A stretch of 64,000 nucleotides of DNA from Rhizobium rhizoryzae. GTDB taxonomy: Bacteria; Pseudomonadota; Alphaproteobacteria; Rhizobiales; Rhizobiaceae. A model generated the notes under the pieces. It saw only the letters and a program-made list of their open reading frames with translations. It was not told the DNA's origin and ran no database searches. Where the stretch lies: assembly GCF_011046895.1 (NCBI RefSeq), contig NZ_CP049250.1, forward strand, positions 1 to 64,000. The letters run 5' to 3'. The position numbers and the translations under genes are program-made. This document shows, one piece after another, positions 54,053-64,000 of the stretch. Within the stretch, counting starts at the first letter, position 1; each line of letters opens with the position of its first letter.

Positions 54053-54425
54053 GGTCTATGCTGCCTTCATGGGCACTGTGCTTGTATTGCAAGGCAATCA
54101 GGACGCCCTTCAACAAGCGCAGCGAGCCAAGGCAGATGACGATGGAGAATGGTGCCGTGACGATGAAATGCAGCCAGATGGACGGGTGAAAGGTGAATTC
54201 GAACCAGAGCGCAAACCCGACCACCACGAATCCGACCAGCAGCATCACGAAAACCGCCGGACCATCGCCTGAATCCGCAAAGGAGTAATCAAGGCCGCAA
54301 TTGCCGCAGGCAGGCCGAACCTTCAACAGGCCATCAAACAGCCTGCCTTGACCACAGCGCGGACAGGAACCGGACAGGCCAGCGCGGATTGCATCTTGCG
54401 GCGGGTAATGGGCTTCATCCTGCAT
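54045..54425 (-). CDS. DUF983 membrane protein
   Basis: 126 residues. An N-terminal zinc-ribbon-like part (CPRCGQGRLF..., ACGNCGLDYSF: two CxxC pairs) is followed by two TM helices. It is regularly encoded between cox subunit III and surf1 in alphaproteobacteria, so a role in oxidase assembly or metal handling is likely but unproven. Its end overlaps the surf1 start by 8 bases. Confidence 0.9.
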   Translation of the reverse strand: MQDEAHYPPQDAIRAGLSGSCPRCGQGRLFDGLLKVRPACGNCGLDYSFADSGDGPAVFVMLLVGFVVVGFALWFEFTFHPSIWLHFIVTAPFSIVICLGSLRLLKGVLIALQYKHSAHEGSIDRG

Positions 54426-54496
54426 TGTCAATCTATCCGCTAACTTTGCCTATTGTCTGCACCGACGTTACCCGCAGCCAAGGCGTCTGTCCAAAT

Positions 54497-54524
54497 GGAA
54501 AAGGGCGACCAGAGCCGCCCTTTG
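54497..54524 (-). terminator. Hairpin after ctaE
   Basis: An 8-bp perfect stem AAAGGGCG / CGCCCTTT, running on the minus strand into TTTTCC. It may only lower expression of DUF983-surf1 and later genes. Confidence 0.6.
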
Positions 54525-54546
54525 CACATTCAAGTGAAGCGTTGGC

Positions 54547-55422
54547 TCAATGAGCCAACGGTGCTCCCCAACCACCCCAGATGTAGATGGTGAAGAACAG
54601 GAACAACCAGACCACGTCAACGAAGTGCCAATACCAGGCGGCGGCTTCGAAGCCGAAATGCTTCTGCGGTGTAAAGCCACCATTGACGGCGCGCAGCAGG
54701 CAAACGATCAGGAAGATCGTGCCAATCAGGACGTGGAAGCCGTGGAAGCCGGTGGCCATGAAGAAGGTTGCGCCATAGATCGAGTTCTTGAAGGCGAACG
54801 GAGCTTCGGCATATTCGTAACCCTGCACGAAGGAGAACAGAACGCCGAGCACCACGGTCAACAGCAAACCGTTGATCAGGCCCTTGCGGTCATTGTGCAG
54901 CAGGGCATGGTGCGCCCAGGTAACGCAGGTGCCGGACAGAAGCAGGATGACCGTGTTGTAGAGCGGCAGATGCCAGGGATCCAGCACTTCGATGCCCTTC
55001 GGAGGCCACTGGCCGCCGGTTGCAAGAACGCGGCTCGCCTGGATCGCTTCGTTGGCATAAAGGCTGGCATCGAAGAAGGCCCAGAACCACGCCACGAAGA
55101 ACATGACTTCCGAGGCGATGAACATGATCATGCCATAGCGCAGATGCAGCGAAACAACACGCGTATGGTGGCCTTCGCGGCCTTCCTTGATCGTATCAGC
55201 CCACCAGCCGATCATCGTGTAGATGACGATGGCCAGACCGATGAAGAACAGCCACGGCGTGGCAAGGTTCAGGCCGAACATCTTGAATTCACTACCATGC
55301 AGGTAGCGCATGAAGCCCACACCGCCGAAGGTGAGAACGAAAGCACCGATGGAGGCAAGCAACGGCCACGGGCTTGGATCAATGATGTGGTAATCGTGCT
55401 TTTTCTGATGTGCGTCTGCCAT
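54547..55422 (-). CDS. ctaE: Cytochrome c oxidase subunit III
   Basis: 291 residues, seven TM helices. YHIIDPSPWPLLAS at the start, the HTRVVSLHLRYGMIMFIASEVMFFVAWFWAFF block, GFHGFHVLIGTIFL and FEAAAWYWHFVDVVWLFLF are standard subunit III sequences. It stabilises the catalytic subunit of the aa3 oxidase in the inner membrane. It follows ctaG after 56 bp. Confidence 0.96.
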   Translation of the reverse strand: MADAHQKKHDYHIIDPSPWPLLASIGAFVLTFGGVGFMRYLHGSEFKMFGLNLATPWLFFIGLAIVIYTMIGWWADTIKEGREGHHTRVVSLHLRYGMIMFIASEVMFFVAWFWAFFDASLYANEAIQASRVLATGGQWPPKGIEVLDPWHLPLYNTVILLLSGTCVTWAHHALLHNDRKGLINGLLLTVVLGVLFSFVQGYEYAEAPFAFKNSIYGATFFMATGFHGFHVLIGTIFLIVCLLRAVNGGFTPQKHFGFEAAAWYWHFVDVVWLFLFFTIYIWGGWGAPLAH

Positions 55423-55478
55423 GTCGAAGTCCCCGGTCTTTCTCCTCAAGCCCCCGCGCCAGGCGGAGGAGCCCTCTC

Positions 55479-56084
55479 TTACAGTTTACGGCCCGTCTCG
55501 CCCGTCTTATCCTGCAAACCGGCAACCGGCTTGGCCCCCTGGCTTGGATAGAACGTGTAGGACAGCGTAATAGTTCTGATATTCTTGGTTTCTTCTGCCT
55601 TGGTGATCTCTGGATCAACGAAAAACACCACCGGCATTTCCAGAGTTTCGCCTGGCTTCAGGGTCGTTTCCGTGAAGCAGAAGCACTGGACCTTGTTGAA
55701 ATAGGCACCCGCCTCCATGGGCGTGACATTGAACACGGCCGTTCCGGTTACCGGTGTCGGCGATTTGTTCGTTGCCTTGTAGGTGATCTGCACCGTTTCG
55801 CCGATCTTCGGCTCAACGGAATTCTGCACCGGCTTGAACTCCCAGTTCAGCCCGGACGACGTATTCGCGTCGAAGGTAACCTTGACCGTCTGATCGAGAA
55901 CCGTATCGGAAAACTGCTCGACCCGCTGGGTGGTGCCGTTATAGCCGGTCACCTGGCAGAACAGGCGGTACAGGGGAACGGAGGCATAGGCGGCGCCCAC
56001 CATGCCGGCCACGAACACGACACAGCCGACGAGGATCGAACTGTTGTTCACCCGGCGCTGCGCTGGCTTTGCGGCTTCAGTCAT
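55479..56084 (-). CDS. ctaG: Cytochrome c oxidase assembly protein CtaG (Cox11 type)
   Basis: 201 residues. One TM helix (about 16-38), then a periplasmic Ig-like copper domain with the CFCF motif (C134, C136) and C43 just outside the membrane. It delivers copper to the CuB site of subunit I. GGGAGGAGG precedes the ATG. Confidence 0.96.
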   Translation of the reverse strand: MTEAAKPAQRRVNNSSILVGCVVFVAGMVGAAYASVPLYRLFCQVTGYNGTTQRVEQFSDTVLDQTVKVTFDANTSSGLNWEFKPVQNSVEPKIGETVQITYKATNKSPTPVTGTAVFNVTPMEAGAYFNKVQCFCFTETTLKPGETLEMPVVFFVDPEITKAEETKNIRTITLSYTFYPSQGAKPVAGLQDKTGETGRKL

Positions 56085-56111
56085 GTGGCATCCTCCTCCC
56101 TTGCGTTCATC

Positions 56112-56246
56112 TCAGCCCACGTGTCCGATCTTGATCAGCGTCACGATATAGAAGATGACCACGAGCGCGCCGAGCACCACGCCCAGCGCGATGTTGCGAC
56201 CACGCCGGGACTTTTGCTGCTTTTCATTGAGCTTGATCGTTTCCAT
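56112..56246 (-). CDS. coxF: CoxF-type small membrane protein
   Basis: 44 residues: a basic N-terminus ([18 protein letters not shown]), one TM helix and a short tail ending GHVG. It sits exactly where rhizobial operons carry coxF, between ctaB and ctaG. The ATG overlaps the ctaB stop by one base (TGATG) and has GGGAGGG upstream. Role in oxidase assembly presumed from position. Confidence 0.85.
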   Translation of the reverse strand: METIKLNEKQQKSRRGRNIALGVVLGALVVIFYIVTLIKIGHVG

Positions 56247-57202
56247 CAGAGCAGCCCTCCCATGGGACCGAAGATCGCGGCTGCAAAATGCGAAGCCAGC
56301 AGACCGCAGAAGATGACGAAGAGATAGAGCACCGAATAGGCAAACATCCGCTTTGCCTGTACCATCTTTTCGTCGCCATCCGGCATACGCCAGACGGCGA
56401 TGGAACAGAGAATGAAGATGGCCCCCAGGACGGCCGCGAAGGCCCCGTAGGCCCACCCAACCAGCCCGGTCAATGTCGGTGCGACGCCCACCAGAGCAGT
56501 CAGGACTGCATAGACGATCATCTGAAGCTTGGTGGACCGTTCGCCTGCAACATTCGGCATCATTGGGACGCCAACGGAGCCGTAATCGCGCATCTTGAAG
56601 AGAGCGAGTGCCCAGAAGTGCGCGGGCGTCCAGAGGAAAATGATAAGGAACAGCAGGACGCTGTCGAGGGAGACGCCGCCGGTGACGCAGGCCCAGCCAA
56701 TCATGGGCGGAAACGCGCCGGATGCACCACCAATGACGATGTTCTGCGGGGTCGAGCGCTTGAGCCACATCGTATAGACGACGGCATAGAAGAAAATGGT
56801 GAAGGCCAGCAGGCCCGCGGCGAACCAGTTGACCACAAGGCCGAGGATCGCAACCGAGAATGTGGACAGCGTCAAGCCGAAGGCGAGCGCTTCCTGCGGC
56901 AGGATGCGGCCATCCGGGATCGGACGGCGCGCCGTGCGGCTCATGACGGCATCGATATCGGCGTCATACCACATGTTGAGAGCGCCGGATGCGCCCGCGC
57001 CAACGGCGATGCACAGAATGGCGATGGCACCGATGAAGGGATTGATGTGGCCCGGAGCCAGCATCAGTCCGGCAAAGGCCGTGAACACTACAAGCGACAT
57101 CACGCGCGGCTTCAAGAGCTCGAAGAAATCGCGAGCGCCAGCTTCCGAAAGACGAACCTGATCGTCTCCTCCAAGGCCCGCGTGATGATCGACTGTGGTC
57201 AT
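56246..57202 (-). CDS. ctaB: Protohaem IX farnesyltransferase (haem O synthase)
   Basis: 318 residues, about nine TM helices of the UbiA prenyltransferase family. The first Asp-rich motif is [19 protein letters not shown]; the second lies in [14 protein letters not shown]. It attaches the farnesyl tail to haem b to give haem O, the precursor of haem a for subunit I. ATG 57202 has AGGA at good spacing. Confidence 0.96.
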   Translation of the reverse strand: MTTVDHHAGLGGDDQVRLSEAGARDFFELLKPRVMSLVVFTAFAGLMLAPGHINPFIGAIAILCIAVGAGASGALNMWYDADIDAVMSRTARRPIPDGRILPQEALAFGLTLSTFSVAILGLVVNWFAAGLLAFTIFFYAVVYTMWLKRSTPQNIVIGGASGAFPPMIGWACVTGGVSLDSVLLFLIIFLWTPAHFWALALFKMRDYGSVGVPMMPNVAGERSTKLQMIVYAVLTALVGVAPTLTGLVGWAYGAFAAVLGAIFILCSIAVWRMPDGDEKMVQAKRMFAYSVLYLFVIFCGLLASHFAAAIFGPMGGLL

Positions 57203-57266
57203 GTTCAAATCCTAACTCTACCGGAAGCGGCGCAGGGTTGCCGCGCCGCCTCTTATTGTCCTGCGC

Positions 57267-59856
<2,590 letters not shown>

Positions 59857-60151
59857 CGATTTCTCTCCCCTTGCGTTTGATCTAGATCAGACCACAACGC
59901 AAATTCCCTAGCTATAGACCTCCGGTTCAACCACAGAATCACGCCTGCCGCAATATCCGTAAAGGGGGTTGCGGGCGCTTGTTCGTGCGGCATTTTTGCC
60001 CAGAATCAATTTTAACCACAAAAGAGCCCGGAATTGCTGGCTTCCGGTTCGCTCCCCATTTTCGCCGCAGTCGCTTGAAATTACGAGAGGGCTTTTCATT
60101 CCCGCTCCCCGGCGACAAGAATAGCGCGACTGATTCGTTTGAGAGGTTTTC
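59857..60151. promoter_or_regulatory. Divergent promoter region between ctaC and the ialB-like gene
   Basis: 295 bp without a gene. It must hold promoters for both directions. The one clear element is the palindrome at 59877-59890. Confidence 0.5.
59877..59890 (-). promoter_or_regulatory. Fnr/FixK-like box in the ctaC leader
   Basis: On the plus strand TTGAT-CTAG-ATCAG, nine of ten matches to the Fnr/FixK consensus TTGAT-N4-ATCAA, inside a 12-bp perfect palindrome TGATCTAGATCA. It ends 21 bp before the ctaC start codon and next to its ribosome site, so a bound regulator would more likely repress than activate. Confidence 0.5.
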
Positions 60152-60802
60152 ATGAAATTCCCGACCCTGCGCGCCGCCACAATGGCCGCACTGTTGCCCT
60201 TGGCGCTTGCGGCGCAGCTCGTGGCAGAGCCCGTCCAGGCCCAGACGTCATCGGGAGACAAGCAACCTCGTCCCACGCAGTCTCCAGCGCCGGCGCAACC
60301 GGCGCCAGCTTCCCCGTCTGCCGGTTCCGCGCCGAGAACCTCCCCTCCTCAGACTGGCTCGCCGGCAGCACCCGGCACCGTGCGCGAGAGCCATGGCGCC
60401 TGGTCGATCCTATGCGACAAGCCCGCGGGTTCTTCCGTCGAACAATGTGCGATGATGCAGAACGTCATCGCCGATGATCGCCCGGAAGTCGGCCTGTCCG
60501 TCGTCGTGCTGAAGACCGTGGACCGCAAGGCCCGCATTCTGCGCATCCTCGCGCCGCTCGGCGTTCTTCTGAAGGACGGCATGGATCTCTTCGTCGACGG
60601 CAACAATATCGGTCGCGCCTATTTCACGCGCTGCTTCTCCGAAGGGTGCTATGTGGAAGTCGAAATCGACGACGAGTTGATGAAGATCCTCAGGGCTGGC
60701 AAGAACGCAGTTTTCGCGCTTCGGGAATCCGTTGATCAAGATCGCGTCGGCATTCCGATCGAGCTGTCCGGTTTTGCCCAGGGCTACGACGCCCTGCCTT
60801 GA
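60152..60802 (+). CDS. Invasion-associated locus B (IalB) family protein
   Basis: 216 residues with a signal peptide (about 1-30, ends VQA-QTSS), a Pro/Ala/Ser/Gln-rich linker (about 31-75) and an IalB domain: ESHGAWSILCDKP, CAMMQNVIADDRPEVGLSVVVLK, LAPLGVLLKDGMDLFVDG, FTRCFSEGCYVEVEIDDELM. Four cysteines would form two disulfides. IalB is linked to host-cell invasion in Bartonella, but the family is general in alphaproteobacteria; its biochemical role is unknown. GAGAGG precedes the ATG. Confidence 0.9.
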   Translation: MKFPTLRAATMAALLPLALAAQLVAEPVQAQTSSGDKQPRPTQSPAPAQPAPASPSAGSAPRTSPPQTGSPAAPGTVRESHGAWSILCDKPAGSSVEQCAMMQNVIADDRPEVGLSVVVLKTVDRKARILRILAPLGVLLKDGMDLFVDGNNIGRAYFTRCFSEGCYVEVEIDDELMKILRAGKNAVFALRESVDQDRVGIPIELSGFAQGYDALP

Positions 60803-60898
60803 ACCATACTCGTTCCGCTGACTTTTTCTTGCGCGTTCGCGAGTGTGCTCCTACATCGAAGTCCAGGCCGACCGTCTGGATCGGCGAAGGAGTTAATC

Positions 60899-62314
60899 AT
60901 GACCACCGACCTTATCAATCTGTTCGATTGCGATGAAACGCGCTTGCGCGCCATGCTCTCCGAAGCGCTGAGCGGCGCGGATGATGGCGAGCTTTTCATC
61001 GAGCATGCGCAGGCAGAAGCGCTGACCTTCGATAACGGGCGGCTTAAGGGCGGTTCCTTCAATACAGACCAGGGTTTCGGCCTTCGGGCCGTGGCAGGCG
61101 AAGCAGTGGGCTATGCGCATGCGGGCGAACTCTCGGCCTCGGCATTGACGCGTGCCGCCGATGCGGTGAAGGCGGTGACGCGCGGCTATGCAGGCACCTA
61201 TTCGGCGGCACCGCAACGCACCAACAAAAAGCTTTATGGCGACGAAAACCCGATCGGCTCTCCCACCTTCGAAGAGAAGGTGAAGCTTCTGACGGAGATC
61301 GACGCCTATCTGCGCAACAAGGATCCGAAGGTCCGGCAAGTGACCGCCTCGGTTGCGGCAAGCTGGCAGGTCGTCAATATTCTGCGCGCCGACGGTCATC
61401 TGGTTACGGATGTCCGCCCGATGACGCGCGTCAATATTTCGGTGATTGTCGGTGAAGGCGATCGCCAGGAAAGCGGATCGTCGGGCAAGGGCGGCCGCAT
61501 CGGTCTCACGGATTTTCTGCTGAACGGCAACTGGCAACAGGGCGCCGATGAGGCGCTGCGGCAGGCCCTGACCAATCTGGAAGCGGTCGACGCACCGGCT
61601 GGCACCATGGATGTCGTCCTGAGTTCCGGCTGGCCGGGCGTGATGCTGCACGAAGCTGTCGGCCACGGCCTGGAAGGTGATTTCAACCGCAAGAAAACCT
61701 CCGCTTTTGCCGGGCTTCTGGGCCAGATGGTAGCCGCACCCGGCGTGACCGTCGTGGACGATGGGACAATCGACAACCGTCGCGGTTCGATCACCGTCGA
61801 CGACGAAGGCACGCCGTCGGCCTACAATGTGCTGATCGAAAAGGGCAAGCTCGTCGGCTATATGCAGGACCGGCAGAATGCCCGGCTGATGGGCATGAGC
61901 CCCACCGGCAATGGCCGCCGCCAGGGCTACGCCTACCAGCCCATGCCGCGCATGACCAACACCTACATGCTGGGTGGAGACAAGACGCCGGAAGAAATCA
62001 TCGCCTCGGTCAAGAAGGGCATTTATGCCGTTTCCTTCGGCGGCGGACAGGTGGACATCACTTCCGGCAAGTTCGTGTTCGATTGCACGGAAGCCTATCT
62101 CATCGAGAACGGCAAGGTTGGTCCCGCCATCAAGGGCGCAATGCTGATCGGCAACGGACCGGATGCCATGCAGCGCGTTTCCATGGTCGGAAACGACACC
62201 AAACTGGATACCGGGATCGGCAATTGCGGCAAGGCAGGTCAATGGGTGCCAGTCGGCGTGGGCCAGCCGCATCTGCGCATGGATCAGGTCACGGTCGGCG
62301 GTACGAAGGCGTGA
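60899..62314 (+). CDS. tldD: Metalloprotease TldD
   Basis: 471 residues, full length. The zinc-binding motif HEAVGHGLEGD (HExxxH) is at about residue 250, followed by FAGLLGQMVAAPGVTVVDDG, RRGSITVDDEGTP and NTYMLGGDKTPEEII, all TldD signatures. TldD works with TldE/PmbA (not in the window) to process small peptides and modified microcins or antitoxins. GAAGGAG precedes the ATG. A VOC gene starts 7 bp after its stop. Confidence 0.96.
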   Translation: MTTDLINLFDCDETRLRAMLSEALSGADDGELFIEHAQAEALTFDNGRLKGGSFNTDQGFGLRAVAGEAVGYAHAGELSASALTRAADAVKAVTRGYAGTYSAAPQRTNKKLYGDENPIGSPTFEEKVKLLTEIDAYLRNKDPKVRQVTASVAASWQVVNILRADGHLVTDVRPMTRVNISVIVGEGDRQESGSSGKGGRIGLTDFLLNGNWQQGADEALRQALTNLEAVDAPAGTMDVVLSSGWPGVMLHEAVGHGLEGDFNRKKTSAFAGLLGQMVAAPGVTVVDDGTIDNRRGSITVDDEGTPSAYNVLIEKGKLVGYMQDRQNARLMGMSPTGNGRRQGYAYQPMPRMTNTYMLGGDKTPEEIIASVKKGIYAVSFGGGQVDITSGKFVFDCTEAYLIENGKVGPAIKGAMLIGNGPDAMQRVSMVGNDTKLDTGIGNCGKAGQWVPVGVGQPHLRMDQVTVGGTKA

Positions 62315-62321
62315 AAGAGTG

Positions 62322-62750
62322 ATGAACGAAAACGCGCTGGTGCCTGAACTGGCGGTTTTCGACTGGTCCGTCAGCCGCGACTTCTACGTTGAGCTCATAG
62401 GCTTTGATGTTCTCTATGAACGAGCAGAGGAAGGTTTCAGCTTTCTGACACTCGGCACAGCGCAACTGATGATCGACCAGATCGGTCTGGGTCGGACTTT
62501 TGGAAATGAAGGCGCGCCGCTCGAACGGCCTCTCGGACGCGGCATGAACCTGCAGATCCGGGTCAGCTCAATTCAGCCGATCCTAAATCGTCTGGCCAAA
62601 TTGCACTATCCGTTGTATCTGGCCCCGGAAGAAAAGTGGTATCGCCGTAACGATCAAGAGCTTGGACAGAAGCAATTCATCGTTGCCGATCCCGATGGCT
62701 ATCTGCTTCGCCTGTTCGAAGAATCAGGAACAAGGCCGATCTCGCCCTGA
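62322..62750 (+). CDS. VOC-family (glyoxalase/bleomycin-resistance-like) protein
   Basis: 142 residues with paired beta-alpha-beta modules: PELAVFDWSVSRDFYVELIGFDVLYERAEEGFSFLTLGTAQLMI and, at the end, QKQFIVADPDGYLLRLFEESG. It resembles bleomycin-resistance-type VOC proteins. Real substrate unknown; resistance should not be assumed. It lies 7 bp after tldD and is probably co-transcribed. Confidence 0.85.
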   Translation: MNENALVPELAVFDWSVSRDFYVELIGFDVLYERAEEGFSFLTLGTAQLMIDQIGLGRTFGNEGAPLERPLGRGMNLQIRVSSIQPILNRLAKLHYPLYLAPEEKWYRRNDQELGQKQFIVADPDGYLLRLFEESGTRPISP

Positions 62751-62783
62751 ACCAGACACACGCGACCAGGCAAAGTTGATCTT

Positions 62784-63476
62784 ATGCATCTATCCCTCCC
62801 CCGCCCTCCGAAAGCCGTCATCTTTGATATGGACGGCCTGCTGCTCGATACCGAAGTGCTGTATCGCCAGTCGATCATTTCGGCTGCGGCCCATCACGAC
62901 CTGCCGATTGGTCCCTCGATCTACGAAGGCATGCTGGGGCGGCCGTGGATCAGTATCGCCGATCTGCTGCGTGAGCATTACGGCACGGACTTCGATGCCG
63001 ATGCCTTCCGTCAGGTCTGGCTTGCCCATTTCGACCTCCTGACGGAAACCGAACTGCGCCTGAAGGCAGGCGTGAGCGAGCTTCTGGATGTACTTGACGC
63101 GCTTGAACTTCCGCGCGCCGTTTGTACCTCGTCGGCGCATTTCCAGGTCGAACATCATCTGGGGACGCTGGGTATTCTGGATCGCTTCCATCATGTCATC
63201 GCACAGGGCGACTATCCGCGTGGGAAGCCGCATCCCGAACCCTATCTGGCGGCTGCCGCGCGCATCGGGGTCGATCCTGCCGACTGCCTGGCGCTTGAGG
63301 ATTCCTACAATGGCATCCGAAGCGCGGCCGGCGCCGGGATGATGGCTGTCATGGTGCCTGATCTTCTGCAGCCGACCGATGATATCCGTGCGATCTGCAC
63401 GCAGGTGGCAGAAAGCCTTGTGCATTGCTGTGCGTTCTTCGATCAGCATCCGGCGCGTCGCAACCTATCTGCCTGA
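62784..63476 (+). CDS. HAD-superfamily phosphatase
   Basis: 230 residues. Motif I FDMDGLLLDTE, motif II CTSSAHFQVEHHLGTLGI, motif III RGKPHPEPYLAAAARIG and motif IV ALEDSYNGIRSAAGAGMMAVMVPD: a complete subfamily-IA enzyme with a helical cap, close to phosphoglycolate phosphatase and beta-phosphoglucomutase-like proteins. It is 33 bp after the VOC gene on the same strand. Substrate unknown. Confidence 0.88.
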   Translation: MHLSLPRPPKAVIFDMDGLLLDTEVLYRQSIISAAAHHDLPIGPSIYEGMLGRPWISIADLLREHYGTDFDADAFRQVWLAHFDLLTETELRLKAGVSELLDVLDALELPRAVCTSSAHFQVEHHLGTLGILDRFHHVIAQGDYPRGKPHPEPYLAAAARIGVDPADCLALEDSYNGIRSAAGAGMMAVMVPDLLQPTDDIRAICTQVAESLVHCCAFFDQHPARRNLSA

Positions 63477-63560
63477 TTGATCGGCGGATCAAATCTGTTT
63501 GTTTGACATCTTCAGGCTCAACGCGCTCATTGCGCATCATTTTTATCGTGATGCGGTCTG

Positions 63561-64000
63561 ATGCTAGATAATTTTCTTATCAATCACCCTCTACAGCAGA
63601 TTCTTCTTCTCAGTTTCGTCGCGCTCGTAGCAGGAACGGCGCGTGGCTTTTCGGGCTTTGGCGGCGGCCTGATCTTCGTGCCGCTGGCAAGTGCGCTGGC
63701 CTCGCCACAGGTGGCGGCGCCGGTTCTTCTGATCGTCGATGCCGTGATGACCGTCGGCATGCTGCCGGATGCCATTCGTCGCGCCAACCGTCGGGAGGTG
63801 GGCATGGTGGCCATCGGTGCACTGGTGGGCGTTCCCACGGGAACCGTGCTGCTGGCCTATGCGCCGTCCCTCTTCCTGCGCTGGTGCATTGCGGCCATCG
63901 TGCTTGGCCTGCTTGCCTTCCTGATCAGCGGATGGCGCTACCAGGGCAAACCGAAAACAGGCTTGAGCATTGGCACCGGATTGATCGCCGGTCTTTTCGG
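63561..64000 (+). CDS. TauE/SafE-family membrane transporter, N-terminal part
   Basis: The gene runs off the right edge; about 146 codons are present. From ATG 63561 the product reads MLDNFLINHPLQQILLLSF, then VAGTARGFSGFGGGLIFVPLASAL, the GxxRGFSGFGGGL-like motif that marks TauE/SafE permeases, and two further hydrophobic segments. The family exports sulfite or sulfoacetate-type anions or has unknown substrates. No strong ribosome site; ATG 63551 is not in the same frame. Confidence 0.85.
   Translation, partial: MLDNFLINHPLQQILLLSFVALVAGTARGFSGFGGGLIFVPLASALASPQVAAPVLLIVDAVMTVGMLPDAIRRANRREVGMVAIGALVGVPTGTVLLAYAPSLFLRWCIAAIVLGLLAFLISGWRYQGKPKTGLSIGTGLIAGLF

Noticed and set aside
62322..62750. 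Antibiotic (bleomycin) resistance gene
   Set aside because: Only the general VOC fold is evident; the tldD-linked position suggests a housekeeping or metabolic role.
63477..63492. TTGATC-GGCG-GATCAA as a second Fnr box or terminator
   Set aside because: The spacing between TTGAT and ATCAA is six, not four, and the stem is only 6 bp with no clean T tract.

Overview
The window reads as a core-chromosome segment of an alphaproteobacterium of the Rhizobiales, most likely Rhizobiaceae (Agrobacterium/Rhizobium group). The evidence is high GC, a CcrM (GANTC) methylase, an Rrf2-cysH-cysD-cysN block, a ctaC-ctaD-ctaB-coxF-ctaG-ctaE-DUF983-surf1 cytochrome oxidase operon running towards ispH-thrB-rnhA, a mutY/DUF721/dsbA/smc neighbourhood, a rhizobial flagellin, an IalB protein and a RIME-like palindromic repeat. 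I see no phage, plasmid, CRISPR, insertion sequence or rRNA operon. The only tRNA is tRNA-Gln(TTG).

Layout. 1-2.5 kb: end of a TRAP transporter permease, a gene-poor stretch, and a protein that is only the synthase half of MprF/LpiA. 2.6-6.7 kb: sulfate assimilation (Rrf2 regulator, APS reductase, ATP sulfurylase CysD/CysN). 6.8-12.6 kb: LacI-type regulator, lipoprotein, PHP phosphoesterase, zinc ribbon, and a long orphan flagellin facing a LuxR-type regulator. 12.9-15.3 kb: Zn/Cd efflux ATPase with a MerR-type operator and a 38-residue membrane peptide behind it. 15.5-22.3 kb: tRNA-Gln, MBL hydrolase, DUF1499 protein, glycosyltransferase, pyruvate phosphate dikinase. 22.9-31.4 kb: Ivy-like protein, Smc, DsbA, DUF721, O-antigen ligase-like and GT25 genes, MutY. 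31.4-44.3 kb: HAD phosphatases, monooxygenase, CcrM, threonine synthase, M16 peptidase, acetyltransferase, a GGDEF/EAL membrane protein, DUF1003, a zinc peptidase and CsbD. 44.4-46.6 kb: YqgE, a stand-alone DsbD sensor domain and a peroxiredoxin. 46.65-49.3 kb: a zinc-uptake ABC operon behind two Zur-like boxes, beginning with a 40-residue membrane peptide. 49.5-59.9 kb: on the minus strand, from the aa3 oxidase genes down to rnhA and a Dabb protein. 60.1-64 kb: IalB, TldD, VOC, HAD and the start of a TauE/SafE permease.

Two opposite arms of zinc homeostasis (efflux at 13-15 kb, import at 46.7-49.3 kb) each carry a tiny single-pass membrane ORF that is easy to miss. These two peptides, an Fnr/FixK-like box just upstream of the ctaC ribosome binding site, and an Ivy-like protein lacking the inhibitory CKPHDC loop are the points I find most worth following. 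I do not see one large undescribed system; most of the window is conserved housekeeping DNA with a few inserted accessory genes.
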